From positions 446,572 through 510,571 of the forward strand of contig NZ_FUZQ01000005.1 of the NCBI RefSeq assembly GCF_900167525.1: a DNA stretch of 64,000 nucleotides. The letters are read 5' to 3'. The number at the start of each line of letters is the position of its first letter. Position 1 is the first letter of the stretch. The notes under the pieces were generated by a model. That model was not told the origin of the DNA. It did no database searches and saw nothing but the letters and a program-made list of their open reading frames with translations. This stretch comes from Krasilnikoviella flava. GTDB lineage: Bacteria > Actinomycetota > Actinomycetes > Actinomycetales > Cellulomonadaceae. Made by a program: the position numbers and the translations under genes. Below, in pieces: positions 21,568-29,812 of this stretch.

Positions 21568-22236
21568 GTGCACTTCGTCATCATGGGCTGCGGCCGCGTC
21601 GGCTCGACGCTCGCGCAGACGATCGAGTCCCGCGGCCACTCGGTGGCCGTCGTCGACCAGAACCCCGACGCGTTCCGCCGCCTGCCGGCCGGTTTCTCCG
21701 GGCAGAAGGTGACCGGCGTCGGCTTCGACCGGGACACGTTGGTCCAGGCCGGCATCGAGGACACGTACGCCTTCGCCGCCGTGTCCGACGGCGACAACTC
21801 CAACGTGCTCGCCGCCCGCGTCGCGCGCGAGACGTACGGCGTCGAGAACGTCGTGGCGCGCATCTACGACCCGCAACGGGCCGAGATCTACCAGCGGCTC
21901 GGCATCCCGACCGTGGCCACGGTGCGCTGGACGGCCGACCAGGTGCTGCGCCGCATGCTCCCGCTCGGGGCCACCGACGAGTACCGCGACCCGTCCGGGC
22001 AGGTCCGCCTCGCGCAGGTGGACTACCACCCCGGCTGGGCCGGGACGACGGTGCACCGCATCGAGGAGGCCACCGGGACACGGGTCGCGTTCCTGTCGCG
22101 CTACACCGACGGCATCCTCCCCACGCCGGGCTCTGTCCTGCAGGAGAACGACGTGCTGCACGTCCTCATGCGCGCCGACGACGCGGCCGCCGTCGAGCGG
22201 GTCCTCACCCACGAGCCCCGGCAGGAGGAGAGCTGA
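21568..22236 (+). CDS. TrkA-family potassium uptake regulatory protein (first copy)
   Basis: Cytoplasmic RCK protein of 222 residues: an N-terminal Rossmann domain (VHFVIMGCGRVGSTLAQTIE, GxGxxG motif) binding NAD(H) or ATP, AVSDGDNSNVLAARVARE, and a C-terminal TrkA_C domain. Such proteins gate K+ channels or transporters. The GTG at 21568 follows -10-like TAGCGT by 7 nt, suggesting a leaderless mRNA; longer frames upstream run into the KimA promoter. It is followed by a second TrkA gene overlapping by one base (TGATG). The pair corresponds to the CeoB/CeoC genes of mycobacteria. No TrkG/TrkH channel gene is nearby, so the partner is probably the divergent permease. Confidence 0.9.
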   Translation: MHFVIMGCGRVGSTLAQTIESRGHSVAVVDQNPDAFRRLPAGFSGQKVTGVGFDRDTLVQAGIEDTYAFAAVSDGDNSNVLAARVARETYGVENVVARIYDPQRAEIYQRLGIPTVATVRWTADQVLRRMLPLGATDEYRDPSGQVRLAQVDYHPGWAGTTVHRIEEATGTRVAFLSRYTDGILPTPGSVLQENDVLHVLMRADDAAAVERVLTHEPRQEES

Positions 22237-22997
22237 TGCGCGTCGTCGTCGCCGGGGCGGGGTCGGTGGGCCGGTCCATCGCCCGCGAGCTGCTCTCGCA
22301 CGACCACGAGGTCGTGCTCATCGACAAGAACCCGGCCGCGATGCGGGTCGCCCAGGTGCCCGAGGCGGACTGGCTCCTCGCCGACGCGTGCGAGCTGTCC
22401 TCCCTGGAGGCGACGGACGTCACGAGCGCCGACGTCGTCGTCGGCGCCACCGGTGACGACAAGGCGAACCTCGTCTTCTCCCTGCTGTGCAAGACGGAGT
22501 TCGGGGTCCCGCGCACGGTCGCGCGCGTCAACAACCCGAAGAACGAGTGGATGTTCGACGGCTCCTGGGGCGTCGACGTCGCCGTCTCGACCCCGCGGAT
22601 CATGACGGCGATGGTCGAGGAGGCCGTGGCCGTCGGCGACCTGGTGCGGATCTTCACGTTCCACCAGTCCGGCGCGGACATCGTCGAGGTGACGCTGCCC
22701 GACGACTCGCCGCTGGTGGGCGCCCGCGTCGGCGCCGTCACCTGGCCCACGGACACGGTGCTCGCGTGCGTCGTGCGCGGCGCGCAGCCGTTGGCGCCGA
22801 CGGTGGACGACACGCTCGAGGTCGGCGACGAGCTCGTCCTGGTGATGGGAAGCCAGGCCGACGAGGAGTCGCTCCAGTACCTGCTCTCCCACGGCAGCCC
22901 GTCCGTCCCCGCGATCGCCGCTGGCGAGCCGCTCGTGCCGCCCGAGCTCGCCGCCGCCCAGGAGCCGGATGCCGACCGGCCCGACGCCGACGACTAG
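22236..22997 (+). CDS. TrkA-family potassium uptake regulatory protein (second copy)
   Basis: Second RCK protein, 253 residues, starting MRVVVAGAGSVGRSIARELL (dinucleotide-binding GxGxxG) with DEADWLLADACEL-like and GATGDDKANLVFSLL segments and a C-terminal TrkA_C domain (IVEVTLPDDSPLVGARVGAV). A short acidic tail rich in Pro, Asp and Glu follows. The start overlaps the stop of the first trkA by one base, so translation is coupled and the two proteins probably form a mixed ring. Convergent with DUF3159 with a gap of only 6 bp. Confidence 0.9.
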   Translation: MRVVVAGAGSVGRSIARELLSHDHEVVLIDKNPAAMRVAQVPEADWLLADACELSSLEATDVTSADVVVGATGDDKANLVFSLLCKTEFGVPRTVARVNNPKNEWMFDGSWGVDVAVSTPRIMTAMVEEAVAVGDLVRIFTFHQSGADIVEVTLPDDSPLVGARVGAVTWPTDTVLACVVRGAQPLAPTVDDTLEVGDELVLVMGSQADEESLQYLLSHGSPSVPAIAAGEPLVPPELAAAQEPDADRPDADD

Positions 22998-23003
22998 GCC
23001 AGG

Positions 23004-23858
23004 TCAGCCCGCGGGGCCGGCCGGTTCCGTCTCGCCGCGCTCGGGCCGGTCGTCGGGCCGTTCGTGGGCGCCGCGCACGACGACCCAGGTGAGCCACAGC
23101 ACCAGGCCCCACAGCGGGACGCCCAGCACCAGGTGGGCCGTGCCCAGCCAGCCGACGCTGTCCGCGAAGTACAGCGGCACCTTGACCGCCAGCCGCACCG
23201 CGAACAGCCCCGCCCAGAACCAGGTGGCGAGCGTGTAGCGCCGTACGAGCGCCGGGTCCTTGCGCCACGCCGCCAGGGCGGCGAACGGGCTTGCCGCCGG
23301 GGCGCTGCCCGCCTCGGGCGCGGCACCCGCGGTCTGCCCGCCGTCGTCGCCGCCGCGGGCACGCTCGGCGGCCACGTCGGCGAACCCGCCCCGCACTGCC
23401 TCGACCACGAGCCCGACCACGGGCCAGCGCACGGCCAGCGACACGAGGATGGCCGCGAGGTACGCCGCGTTGGTCCACAGCCCCCACACGTAGAAGTTCT
23501 GGGCCTCGCCGGAGCGCCACGCCCAGAAGACGCCGACGCCGATGCCGAGCAGCCCGCCGAGCGCCTGCGTGATCGGCGTGCGCTGGGCGAGCCGGGCCAC
23601 GACCGCGACGAGCGCCGCGCCCACGGACGCGACGAGCGCCCAGGTCAGAGCGGCACGGTCGTCGCCACCCATCGACGCGACGACGTAGACGACCACGAAG
23701 AGCAGCCCGGGCAGCACGGCCTCGACCACCCCGCGCACGCCCCCGACGGCCTGCGCGAACGAGAACGAGTCACCCGTGACCGCCCGCACCCCGCGACCGT
23801 CCGGGGGCGGGGCGGCCGGACCCGTCGGCTTCCCCGCCGCGGGATACCCGTCGCTCAC
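23004..23858 (-). CDS. DUF3159 integral membrane protein
   Basis: Membrane protein of 284 residues with about six hydrophobic segments. Diagnostic parts are GVRGVVEAVLPGLLFVVVYV, RTPITQALGGLLGIGVGVFW, and AWRKDPALVRRYTLATWFW. The family is confined to actinobacteria and has no known function. The GTG at 23858 overlaps the stop of the upstream OB-fold gene (GTGA), so the two are translationally coupled. It is the last gene of the leftward run DUF3710, OB-fold, DUF3159. Confidence 0.88.
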   Translation of the reverse strand: MSDGYPAAGKPTGPAAPPPDGRGVRAVTGDSFSFAQAVGGVRGVVEAVLPGLLFVVVYVVASMGGDDRAALTWALVASVGAALVAVVARLAQRTPITQALGGLLGIGVGVFWAWRSGEAQNFYVWGLWTNAAYLAAILVSLAVRWPVVGLVVEAVRGGFADVAAERARGGDDGGQTAGAAPEAGSAPAASPFAALAAWRKDPALVRRYTLATWFWAGLFAVRLAVKVPLYFADSVGWLGTAHLVLGVPLWGLVLWLTWVVVRGAHERPDDRPERGETEPAGPAG

Positions 23859-24223
23859 TCGCCGGCTCGCGCGCGCAGCTCGTACCGGGGGTTGAACATC
23901 GTGCGCCGCCCGTCGACGTCGCACACCAGCCCCTGCACGCGGATGCGCCGGCCCGGGTCGATCCCCGCGATGGACCGGCGTCCGAGCCACACGAGGTCGA
24001 GCGACCCGGAGCCGTCGTACAACTCGGCCTCCACGGTCGGCACGCCCTCGCGCGGGCGCAGCACGACGGAGCGCAGCACGCCGGCCGCGCTCGCGCGACG
24101 GCGGTCGCCGAGGTCGGACACCGGGGTGCAGCCGCGGTAGGTCGCGGCCTCGTGCCGCTCCTCGTCGGCGGCGACCTCGTCGGCCGAGGCCAGCGCGTGC
24201 TGGACGGCGGTTCGCAGGGACAT
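23855..24223 (-). CDS. OB-fold nucleic-acid-binding protein
   Basis: Protein of 122 residues with one OB-fold: a short helical N-terminus (TAVQHALASADEVAADEERH), then AGVLRSVVLRPREGVPTVEA, ELYDGSGSLDLVWLGRRSIA and the strand GRRIRVQGLVCDVDGRRTMF. It resembles the anticodon/RecG-type OB domains of larger proteins but stands alone. The role is unknown; nucleic acid binding is inferred from the fold. The ATG has GGAG 6 nt upstream. Coupled to DUF3159 by a GTGA overlap. Confidence 0.8.
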   Translation of the reverse strand: MSLRTAVQHALASADEVAADEERHEAATYRGCTPVSDLGDRRRASAAGVLRSVVLRPREGVPTVEAELYDGSGSLDLVWLGRRSIAGIDPGRRIRVQGLVCDVDGRRTMFNPRYELRARAGE

Positions 24224-24269
24224 CAGATGCTCCAGGCTGGCGGACGAGCCGGCGTCGTGGCCGGGTCGT

Positions 24270-25019
24270 TCACCGGATCTCGGTGATCTCCGGCCCGCGG
24301 GTGAGCGGGTCGAACGACGGCGTCTGCGGCGCGGCGCCCTCAGGGCCGGCCGCGTCGTCCCCGCTGTCCTGGCGGGCGCTCTTGGGCAGGGTCAGCGTGA
24401 GGAGGTCGCGCGGCGGCCGAGGGTTGCCGTCCCGCACGACGACGACGTTCGCGAACACGGACTCGAGCTGCTTGGCCGCCTCGGGGTCGACCGCGGCACG
24501 CCCGGACAGCACGCCGCGAAGGAACCACCGCGGCCCGTCCACGCCCACGAACCGGGCGGGACGCACGGCGGGCTGGCCGTCGGGACCGGTGGCCGGGATG
24601 CGGGCGATGAGCTCGCGGCCGAACATGCCCGGCACGTCGTCGACGGTGCCGCCCTGGCGGGTGATGGACGCACCGATCTCGGCACGCACCTCGTCCCAGA
24701 TGCCCTCCGTGCGGGGGGCGGCGAAGGCCTGCACCTGCAGGCCCGACCCGGCGAGGGTGGCGGACACGCCGGTCACCTTCTGGGTCTTCTTGTCGACCTC
24801 CATGCGCAGCTCGAGGCCGGGCAGGACAGGCAGCCAGATGGCGCCGAGGTCCACGCGCGGTCCCATGCCCGTCACCTGGTCCGAGTCGAACGGCCCGCGC
24901 TCGGGACGCTCCGCCGTGCCCTGGTCGTCGGCGGTGGCGGGAGCGTCGGCCTCCGCTGTCGCGGGCTCGAGGGCCTCGTCACTCGCCTTCTTCGACGCGT
25001 TGCGCCGGAACAACCCCAC
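24270..25019 (-). CDS. DUF3710 family protein
   Basis: Protein of 249 residues. After an acidic, low-complexity N-terminal tail (about residues 1-45) the family core begins RGPFDSDQVTGMGPRVDLG and continues AIWLPVLPGLELRMEVDK, LQVQAFAAPRTEGIWDEVR, DDVPGMFGRELIARIP and GPRWFLRGVLSGRAA. The function is unknown. The GTG at 25019 has GGAG 7 nt upstream. It is 46 bp before the OB-fold gene and probably co-transcribed with it and DUF3159. Confidence 0.87.
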   Translation of the reverse strand: MGLFRRNASKKASDEALEPATAEADAPATADDQGTAERPERGPFDSDQVTGMGPRVDLGAIWLPVLPGLELRMEVDKKTQKVTGVSATLAGSGLQVQAFAAPRTEGIWDEVRAEIGASITRQGGTVDDVPGMFGRELIARIPATGPDGQPAVRPARFVGVDGPRWFLRGVLSGRAAVDPEAAKQLESVFANVVVVRDGNPRPPRDLLTLTLPKSARQDSGDDAAGPEGAAPQTPSFDPLTRGPEITEIR

Positions 25020-25126
25020 GGAGGATCTCCTTCTCGTCGTCCTGCCCTCCCGGCGACCCGGGCGGGCACTACCCATCTCCCACAGTAGACCGGTTCGCGC
25101 GTTCCTCCGGTCTGCGTCCGGGGCGG

Positions 25127-25645
25127 TCAGCTGCCGGCGAACCCGCCGCTCGAACCGAGGCCGCCGTCGCCGCGGTGCGAGCCCGGCAGCGTCGTCGCGA
25201 CGAGGAAGCGCGCGTGCTCCACGCGCTGCACCACGAGCTGAGCGACCCGGTCGCCGCGCCGCAGGCGCACCGGCTCGGCGACGTCCGTGTTGAGGAGGAT
25301 CACCTTGATCTCCCCGCGGTAGCCGGCGTCGATGGTGCCCGGCGCGTTCACCACGGTGATGCCGTGCTTGGCCGCCAGCCCGGAGCGCGGGTGCACGAAC
25401 GCCGCGTACCCCTCGGGCAGCGCGATCGCCACTCCCGTGGGGACCACGACACGGCCCTGCGGCGGGATCTCGACGTCGACGGTGGTCACGAGGTCCGCGC
25501 CCGCGTCACCCGGGTGCGCATAGGCGGGGGTGGGCACGTCGTCGAGCAGCGTGACCAGCACATCCACGGTGCTCGGGTCGGTGCTCACGGCGCTCGCGTC
25601 GTGGCTCGCGGACGGGGTCACGGGCTGGCTGGCGGTGTCGGGCAC
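25127..25645 (-). CDS. dut: dUTP diphosphatase
   Basis: Trimeric dUTPase hydrolysing dUTP to dUMP, protecting DNA from uracil and feeding dTMP synthesis. All five motifs are present in 172 residues: AHPGDAGADL (1), HPRSGLAAKHG (2), GTIDAGYRGEIKV (3), RRGDRVAQLVV (4) and the C-terminal GDGGLGSSGG (5). About 20 non-conserved residues precede the core. The GTG at 25645 lies exactly six bases after TACGCT, a leaderless arrangement identical to metH. Divergent from DUF3093 with a 63-bp gap; DUF3710 follows downstream. Confidence 0.96.
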   Translation of the reverse strand: MPDTASQPVTPSASHDASAVSTDPSTVDVLVTLLDDVPTPAYAHPGDAGADLVTTVDVEIPPQGRVVVPTGVAIALPEGYAAFVHPRSGLAAKHGITVVNAPGTIDAGYRGEIKVILLNTDVAEPVRLRRGDRVAQLVVQRVEHARFLVATTLPGSHRGDGGLGSSGGFAGS

Positions 25646-25651
25646 CCGGGA

Positions 25652-25657
25652 AGCGTA
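25652..25657 (-). promoter_or_regulatory. -10 element of a leaderless dut promoter
   Basis: TACGCT on the minus strand ends six bases before the dut GTG, so transcription would begin at the start codon. The same hexamer and spacing precede metH. Confidence 0.55.
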
Positions 25658-25708
25658 GCCGACCGGCGGGCGGCCCCCCGGTGCCCGGGGTGCTGGGATG
25701 ATGGGGCC

Positions 25709-26179
25709 ATGAGCGAGCACGCGCCCGACCTGTCCCCCGTCACCGGCCCGGCCTTCCGGGAGCGGCTCTCGCCCGGTCCGGGAGCCTGGTGCGGCGCCGT
25801 CGGGCTGGGCGTCATCGTCGGGGTGACGCTGTGGCCGCTCGCGCACGTGGTCGCGGCCGTGGTCGGCGTCGTCGTCGCCGCGGGCACCCTCGCGGCGCTC
25901 GTCGCGACGTCGCCGGTCATCGAGGTCACCGACGGGAACCTGCGCGCCGGCAGGGCGCAGGTTTCGGTCGATCTCCTGGGCGAGGTGACGCCGATGGACG
26001 ACGCCGAGGCGATGCGCACCGCCCTGGGCCCGGCGCTCGACGCGCGCGCGTTCGTGTGCCTGCGCGCGTGGGCGCGCACCGGCGTGCAGGTGGAGCTGCA
26101 GGACCCGCTCGACCCGACCCCCTACTGGCTGCTGTCGACCCGGCGGCCGCGGGAGCTCGCCGCGGCGCTCCGGAGCTGA
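25709..26179 (+). CDS. DUF3093 membrane protein
   Basis: Protein of 156 residues with two adjacent membrane segments (about residues 27-65: GAVGLGVIVGVTLWPLAHVV, VVGVVVAAGTLAALVAT) followed by a cytoplasmic domain with EVTDGNLRAGRAQV, ARAFVCLRAW-like and DPTPYWLLSTRRPRELAAAL segments, as in DUF3093. It is a conserved actinobacterial neighbour of dut, of unknown role. The ATG lies six bases after GATGAT, another leaderless-type start. It converges on DUF4193 across a perfect hairpin. Confidence 0.85.
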   Translation: MSEHAPDLSPVTGPAFRERLSPGPGAWCGAVGLGVIVGVTLWPLAHVVAAVVGVVVAAGTLAALVATSPVIEVTDGNLRAGRAQVSVDLLGEVTPMDDAEAMRTALGPALDARAFVCLRAWARTGVQVELQDPLDPTPYWLLSTRRPRELAAALRS

Positions 26180-26197
26180 GCCCCGGCGTCCCCGGGG

Positions 26198-26240
26198 ACG
26201 ACGAAGGCCGTCACGTCTCGACGTGACGGCCTGTGTCGTC
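26198..26240. terminator. bidirectional terminator between DUF3093 and DUF4193
   Basis: Perfect 12-bp stem GGCCGTCACGTC/GACGTGACGGCC (26206-26231), extended outward by GACGAC/GTCGTC pairing, between the convergent stops at 26179 and 26271. Confidence 0.8.
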
Positions 26241-26270
26241 CGTGGTGCTGGTGCCCCGACCGGCAGTGGG

Positions 26271-26570
26271 TCAGGCGGCGCACTCCGTGCAGATCATCTG
26301 GCCGTTCTTCTCGTACGCCAGCTGGCTGCGGTGGTGGACGAGGAAGCAGCTCGTGCAGGTGAACTCGTCGGCCTGGCGGGGCAGGACGCGGACCGCGAGC
26401 TCCTCGCCGGACAGGTCGGCGCCCGGAAGCTCGAAGCCTTCCGCCGCCTCCGTCTCGTCCTCGTCGACGACACCCGACGACTTGTCGGAACGACGCGCCT
26501 GGAGCTCCTGGATCGAGTCCTGCTCCGCGTCTTCGTCGGTCTTGCGGGGGGCGTCGTAGTCGGTTGCCAT
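26271..26570 (-). CDS. DUF4193 zinc-ribbon-like protein
   Basis: Protein of 99 residues, the family's usual size. It begins MATDYDAPRKTDEDAEQDSI, is acidic in the middle and ends with a four-cysteine zinc ribbon: CTSC, then about 22 residues (FLVHHRSQLAYEKNG), then CTEC. It belongs to the conserved dut neighbourhood; its function is unknown, though transcription- or RNA-linked roles are plausible for such ribbons. The ATG has CGGAG upstream. The 270 bp upstream hold an AT-rich promoter region with a hairpin. Confidence 0.9.
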   Translation of the reverse strand: MATDYDAPRKTDEDAEQDSIQELQARRSDKSSGVVDEDETEAAEGFELPGADLSGEELAVRVLPRQADEFTCTSCFLVHHRSQLAYEKNGQMICTECAA

Positions 26571-26612
26571 CTGTGTGGTCACGCTCCGTGAGGTCGGTAT
26601 CGGTACGCGCTG

Positions 26613-26645
26613 ATAATGCTCGGTGACCGGGTTTTGTTCCCGGTC
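26613..26645 (-). promoter_or_regulatory. probable DUF4193 promoter with overlapping inverted repeat
   Basis: On the minus strand, GGGAAC (26641-26636) and CATTAT (26618-26613) are 17 bp apart. The first lies within an inverted repeat GACCGGG/CCCGGTC with a 7-nt AT-rich loop (26625-26645), so a regulator could bind at the -35. The rest of the 270-bp gap (26571-26841) shows no gene. Confidence 0.45.
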
Positions 26646-26841
26646 GGCCCACGGATTGTGCACCATTTCGCGCGGGCGCGCGACACCACGCGCTGTTCCC
26701 CGTGTCACAGCGTCGCCATCCGCCCCTGACCTGCACCGACACGTCTCGCCGGTGAGATGTTCGCCCTGGGCGTGACGGGGGCGCTGACACGTTTTTTCAC
26801 CCCGGCGAACCGCCGCGGAAGGGCCGAACCTCGTCAGCCGG

Positions 26842-27732
26842 TCAGCTGCGCGTCACGCCCTCGCGTCCGTCGGCGCCCGCGTCCTCCAGCAGCGCGACGA
26901 GCTCGGCCACGACCGGGACCGCCCCGGCGACGGTCATGGTGCTGCTCGGGCCCCGGCCGCGCAGCCCGCCCACCCAGGCGCCGGCCTCCGCGGCCACGAG
27001 GCCGCCCGCCGCCACGTCCCAGGCGTTGATGCCGCGCTCGTAGTAGAGGTCGAGCGCGCCCTCCGCCACCAGGCACAGGTCGATCGCGGCGGCGCCGAGC
27101 CGGCGGATGTCGCGCACGCGCGGCAGCACCTCGGCGAGGACCTCGGCTTGGCGTGCACGCCGCTCGGCCGCATACCCGAAGCCCGTGCCCACGAGGGACT
27201 GGGCGAGTGAAGGCGGCGCACTCACCCGCAGCGCGCGCCCGTCCCGCTCGGCCCCTCCGCCGCGGGCCGCCGTCCAGGTGCGACCGTCCACCACCGAGTG
27301 CACGCAGCCCGCGAGCGCAGTCCACCGCTCCGGGTCGGGCGGCCCGGCGACGACGGCCACCGACACCGCGTACGACGAGACGCCGTACAGGTAATTGACC
27401 GTGCCGTCGATCGGGTCGAGCACCCAGGTGAGCCCCGACGTGCCGGGGACGTCGTCACCCTCCTCGCCGAGGATCGCGTCGTCGGGCCGCTCGGCGGCGA
27501 GCCGCGTGCGCAGGAGCTCCTCGGAGGCCCGGTCCATCGCCGTCACCGGGTCGACGGCGCTCGACTTGGTCGCGGCGACCTCCACCCGCGCCGGGCGTCC
27601 CTCGCGCACCAGGGCTCCGGCCTCGCGCGCGAGGCTCCGGGCGAGCGCGCGCAGCTCCTCGACATCGGTGCCCGGGGGCACCGCACCGGCATCGTCGTCC
27701 GACAGGTCCTGACCAGCCGCTCGATCCTCCAC
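26842..27732 (-). CDS. inositol monophosphatase family protein
   Basis: Mg2+-dependent phosphatase of 296 residues. The metal motifs are clear: LGEEGDD (Glu), WVLDPIDGTVNY (DPxDGT) and INAWDVAAGGLVAAEAG (WDxAAG). Such enzymes dephosphorylate inositol 1-phosphate, histidinol phosphate or fructose 1,6-bisphosphate; the general SuhB-type branch fits best, and inositol supply for mycothiol or phosphatidylinositol is a reasonable guess. The GTG at 27732 lies three bases after the stop of the TRIC-type channel gene, so they form one operon. Confidence 0.9.
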   Translation of the reverse strand: MEDRAAGQDLSDDDAGAVPPGTDVEELRALARSLAREAGALVREGRPARVEVAATKSSAVDPVTAMDRASEELLRTRLAAERPDDAILGEEGDDVPGTSGLTWVLDPIDGTVNYLYGVSSYAVSVAVVAGPPDPERWTALAGCVHSVVDGRTWTAARGGGAERDGRALRVSAPPSLAQSLVGTGFGYAAERRARQAEVLAEVLPRVRDIRRLGAAAIDLCLVAEGALDLYYERGINAWDVAAGGLVAAEAGAWVGGLRGRGPSSTMTVAGAVPVVAELVALLEDAGADGREGVTRS

Positions 27733-27735
27733 GCG

Positions 27736-28398
27736 CTACATCTTGCCCGACCGTCGCCCCCAGCGGGCGGTCCAGCCCGGGCCGGGGTGCGGCACGGTCC
27801 AGCCGCGCGCGAGAGACACGATGCGGAAGCCGAAGACGAGCGCGACCACCGCGAGCGCGGTCCAGACCTCGAGCACCCCGGCGGACCAGAGCGCCGCGGT
27901 GAGGCCCGCTCCCACGAGGGCGGGCACGGCGTAGAGCTGACGGTCGGCGAACACGAGCGGGACCTCGCCGACGAGCACGTCACGCAGGACGCCGCCGCCC
28001 ACGGCCGTGAGCACCCCGACCACGACGGACGCCAGGATGCCCGCGTCGAGACCGAGCGACTTCGTCGTGCCCTGGAGCACGAACAGCGCGAGAGCCGCGG
28101 CGTCCAGCACGAGGATCGAGCGGCGCATGCGCTCCAGGCCGGGGTGGAAGAAGAAGATGATCACGCCGGCCGCCAGCGCGGCCGTGACCAGGCGCCAGCT
28201 CGAGATGCCGACCGGCGGGGTGTCCCCGATCAGGACGTCGCGCAGGATCCCGCCCCCGAGGCCGGTGACCCACGCGAGGACCAGGACGCCGAACGCGTCG
28301 AACCGCCTGCGCACGGCCGCGAGCCCGCCCGAGACCGCCGCGACGAAGACCGCGACGAGCTCTAGGTAGGAGACCGGGCCGGAGGTGAACGCGTCCAC
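27736..28398 (-). CDS. TRIC cation channel family protein (UPF0126)
   Basis: Integral membrane protein of 220 residues with an internal duplication: each half carries the glycine-rich signature LGGGILRDVLIGD or VGGGVLRDVLVGE, as in bacterial TRIC-type trimeric cation channels (YicG group). About seven hydrophobic segments are visible. It probably conducts K+ or other monovalent cations, but regulation and physiological role are unknown. Start is the GTG at 28398. First gene of the operon with the inositol monophosphatase, divergent from sepH across 154 bp. Confidence 0.88.
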   Translation of the reverse strand: MDAFTSGPVSYLELVAVFVAAVSGGLAAVRRRFDAFGVLVLAWVTGLGGGILRDVLIGDTPPVGISSWRLVTAALAAGVIIFFFHPGLERMRRSILVLDAAALALFVLQGTTKSLGLDAGILASVVVGVLTAVGGGVLRDVLVGEVPLVFADRQLYAVPALVGAGLTAALWSAGVLEVWTALAVVALVFGFRIVSLARGWTVPHPGPGWTARWGRRSGKM

Positions 28399-28552
28399 GG
28401 GACGTCATCCTCCCAGGCGCACCACGACAGGGCGCGCCAAATCGGCGGCACACCGACGCGCCTGCGCGACCGTGCCGCGCCCCGGTGGCACCCTCGAACA
28501 GGCGGACCCGCCCCGGCGGACAGACCCGCGGGCGACCTGTGAGGGAGGAAGC

Positions 28553-29776
28553 ATGGCCGAGCTCGAGCTCGTGAGGCTGCACGAGGACGGTGAGCGCCTG
28601 GTCCTGCGCGGTCCCGACGGCACCGAGAGCACGCTGCCCATCACGGAGGCGTTGCGCGCCGCGGTACGGCGCGACCGACCACGCACCGAGGCGTTGCGCG
28701 CCCAGGCGGCGACGACCCTGCGGCCACGCGACCTGCAGGCGCGGCTGCGCGCAGGCGCATCGGTCGAGGAGCTCGCCGAGGAGTCCGGGCTCCCCGTCGA
28801 GCACGTGCAGCGCTACGAGTGGCCCGTGGCCGCCGAGCGCGACCATGTCATCGGGCAGGTGCGCGCCCACCGGTTGCCGGGTGACGACGAGACCACGACT
28901 CTCGGTGAGGTCGCCGACACGCGCCTGGCCGCGCGGGGAGTGACGACCGCCGAGGCCCACTGGTCAGCCCGCCGCGACGGCACCGCCCCGTGGGTGGTGG
29001 AGGTGCGGTTCTCCGCCGGCGACCGCGACCGCTCGGCACGATGGACGTTCGACCCCAAGGGCCGTGTCGTGACACCGCTCGACGACGAGGCGCGCTGGCT
29101 CGGCCAGCCGGACGACCCGGTCTCCCCCGACGTGCTCGGGGTGCCCTCGATGAGCGGCCGCGCCGGCACGCCGCGGCGACACCCCGAGGACGACACCACG
29201 GCGCTGCTGCTGGACGACCTCGCCGGGCGGCGCGGGCAGCGCCCCGGCGACCGGCGGCGGCCGTCTCCCGCGCGCGACGCGGACGGCGGCGCGGCGGTAC
29301 CGACACCGATCCCTGTGGGGCACGTCAGCGCTCCCCCGGTCATGACCGGTGCAACGAACGGTGCCGCTCCCGACGCCGACCTCGGTGGCAAAGACCCCGA
29401 CGCCGCGCAGGCGGACCCCGCCGGGGCGAGCGTCGTGGACCTCGGGTCGCGGCGGGCGGGCCAGCGCGCCGCGGTGCCGGACCGTTCGACCCACCCGTCG
29501 GCCTCGCGACGGCCCATGCCGGGCGTGCAGCCGGACGAGTCGGACGGCCAGGCCGGCGACGCCGACCATGCCTCTGCCCAGGGGCGGGCCGACGTCGTGG
29601 AGGACGCGCCCGCGCCGAGCGGCCCGCCGGCCCAGGGCGCCCCCGGTCCGCAGCCCGCCGCACCCGCGCCCCGCACCGACAAGGCGTCGGGAGCGCGCCG
29701 CTCCGGGCGCAAGGGCCGCGCGCAGGTGCCGAGCTGGGACGAGATCGTCTTCGGCGGCGGCCGGCCGTCGTCCTGA
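28553..29776 (+). CDS. sepH: cell division protein SepH (DUF3071)
   Basis: Actinobacterial cell-division protein that stimulates FtsZ assembly, as shown for Streptomyces SepH. The 407-residue protein has the conserved N-terminal domain (LVRLHEDGERLVLRGPDG, LPITEALRAAVRRDRP), a helix-turn-helix-like part (LRPRDLQARLRAGASVEELA, SGLPVEHVQRYEWPV), then ARWTFDPKGRVVTPLDDEAR, and a long disordered Pro/Ala/Asp-rich tail ending KGRAQVPSWDEIVFG, a conserved terminal motif. The ATG at 28553 follows GGGAGG by 5 nt. It ends the conserved block. Convergent with thymidine kinase at 36 bp. Confidence 0.93.
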   Translation: MAELELVRLHEDGERLVLRGPDGTESTLPITEALRAAVRRDRPRTEALRAQAATTLRPRDLQARLRAGASVEELAEESGLPVEHVQRYEWPVAAERDHVIGQVRAHRLPGDDETTTLGEVADTRLAARGVTTAEAHWSARRDGTAPWVVEVRFSAGDRDRSARWTFDPKGRVVTPLDDEARWLGQPDDPVSPDVLGVPSMSGRAGTPRRHPEDDTTALLLDDLAGRRGQRPGDRRRPSPARDADGGAAVPTPIPVGHVSAPPVMTGATNGAAPDADLGGKDPDAAQADPAGASVVDLGSRRAGQRAAVPDRSTHPSASRRPMPGVQPDESDGQAGDADHASAQGRADVVEDAPAPSGPPAQGAPGPQPAAPAPRTDKASGARRSGRKGRAQVPSWDEIVFGGGRPSS

Positions 29777-29812
29777 CGGCCCGTCCCTGACGGACTGCCG
29801 CGGTCGCGCGCG

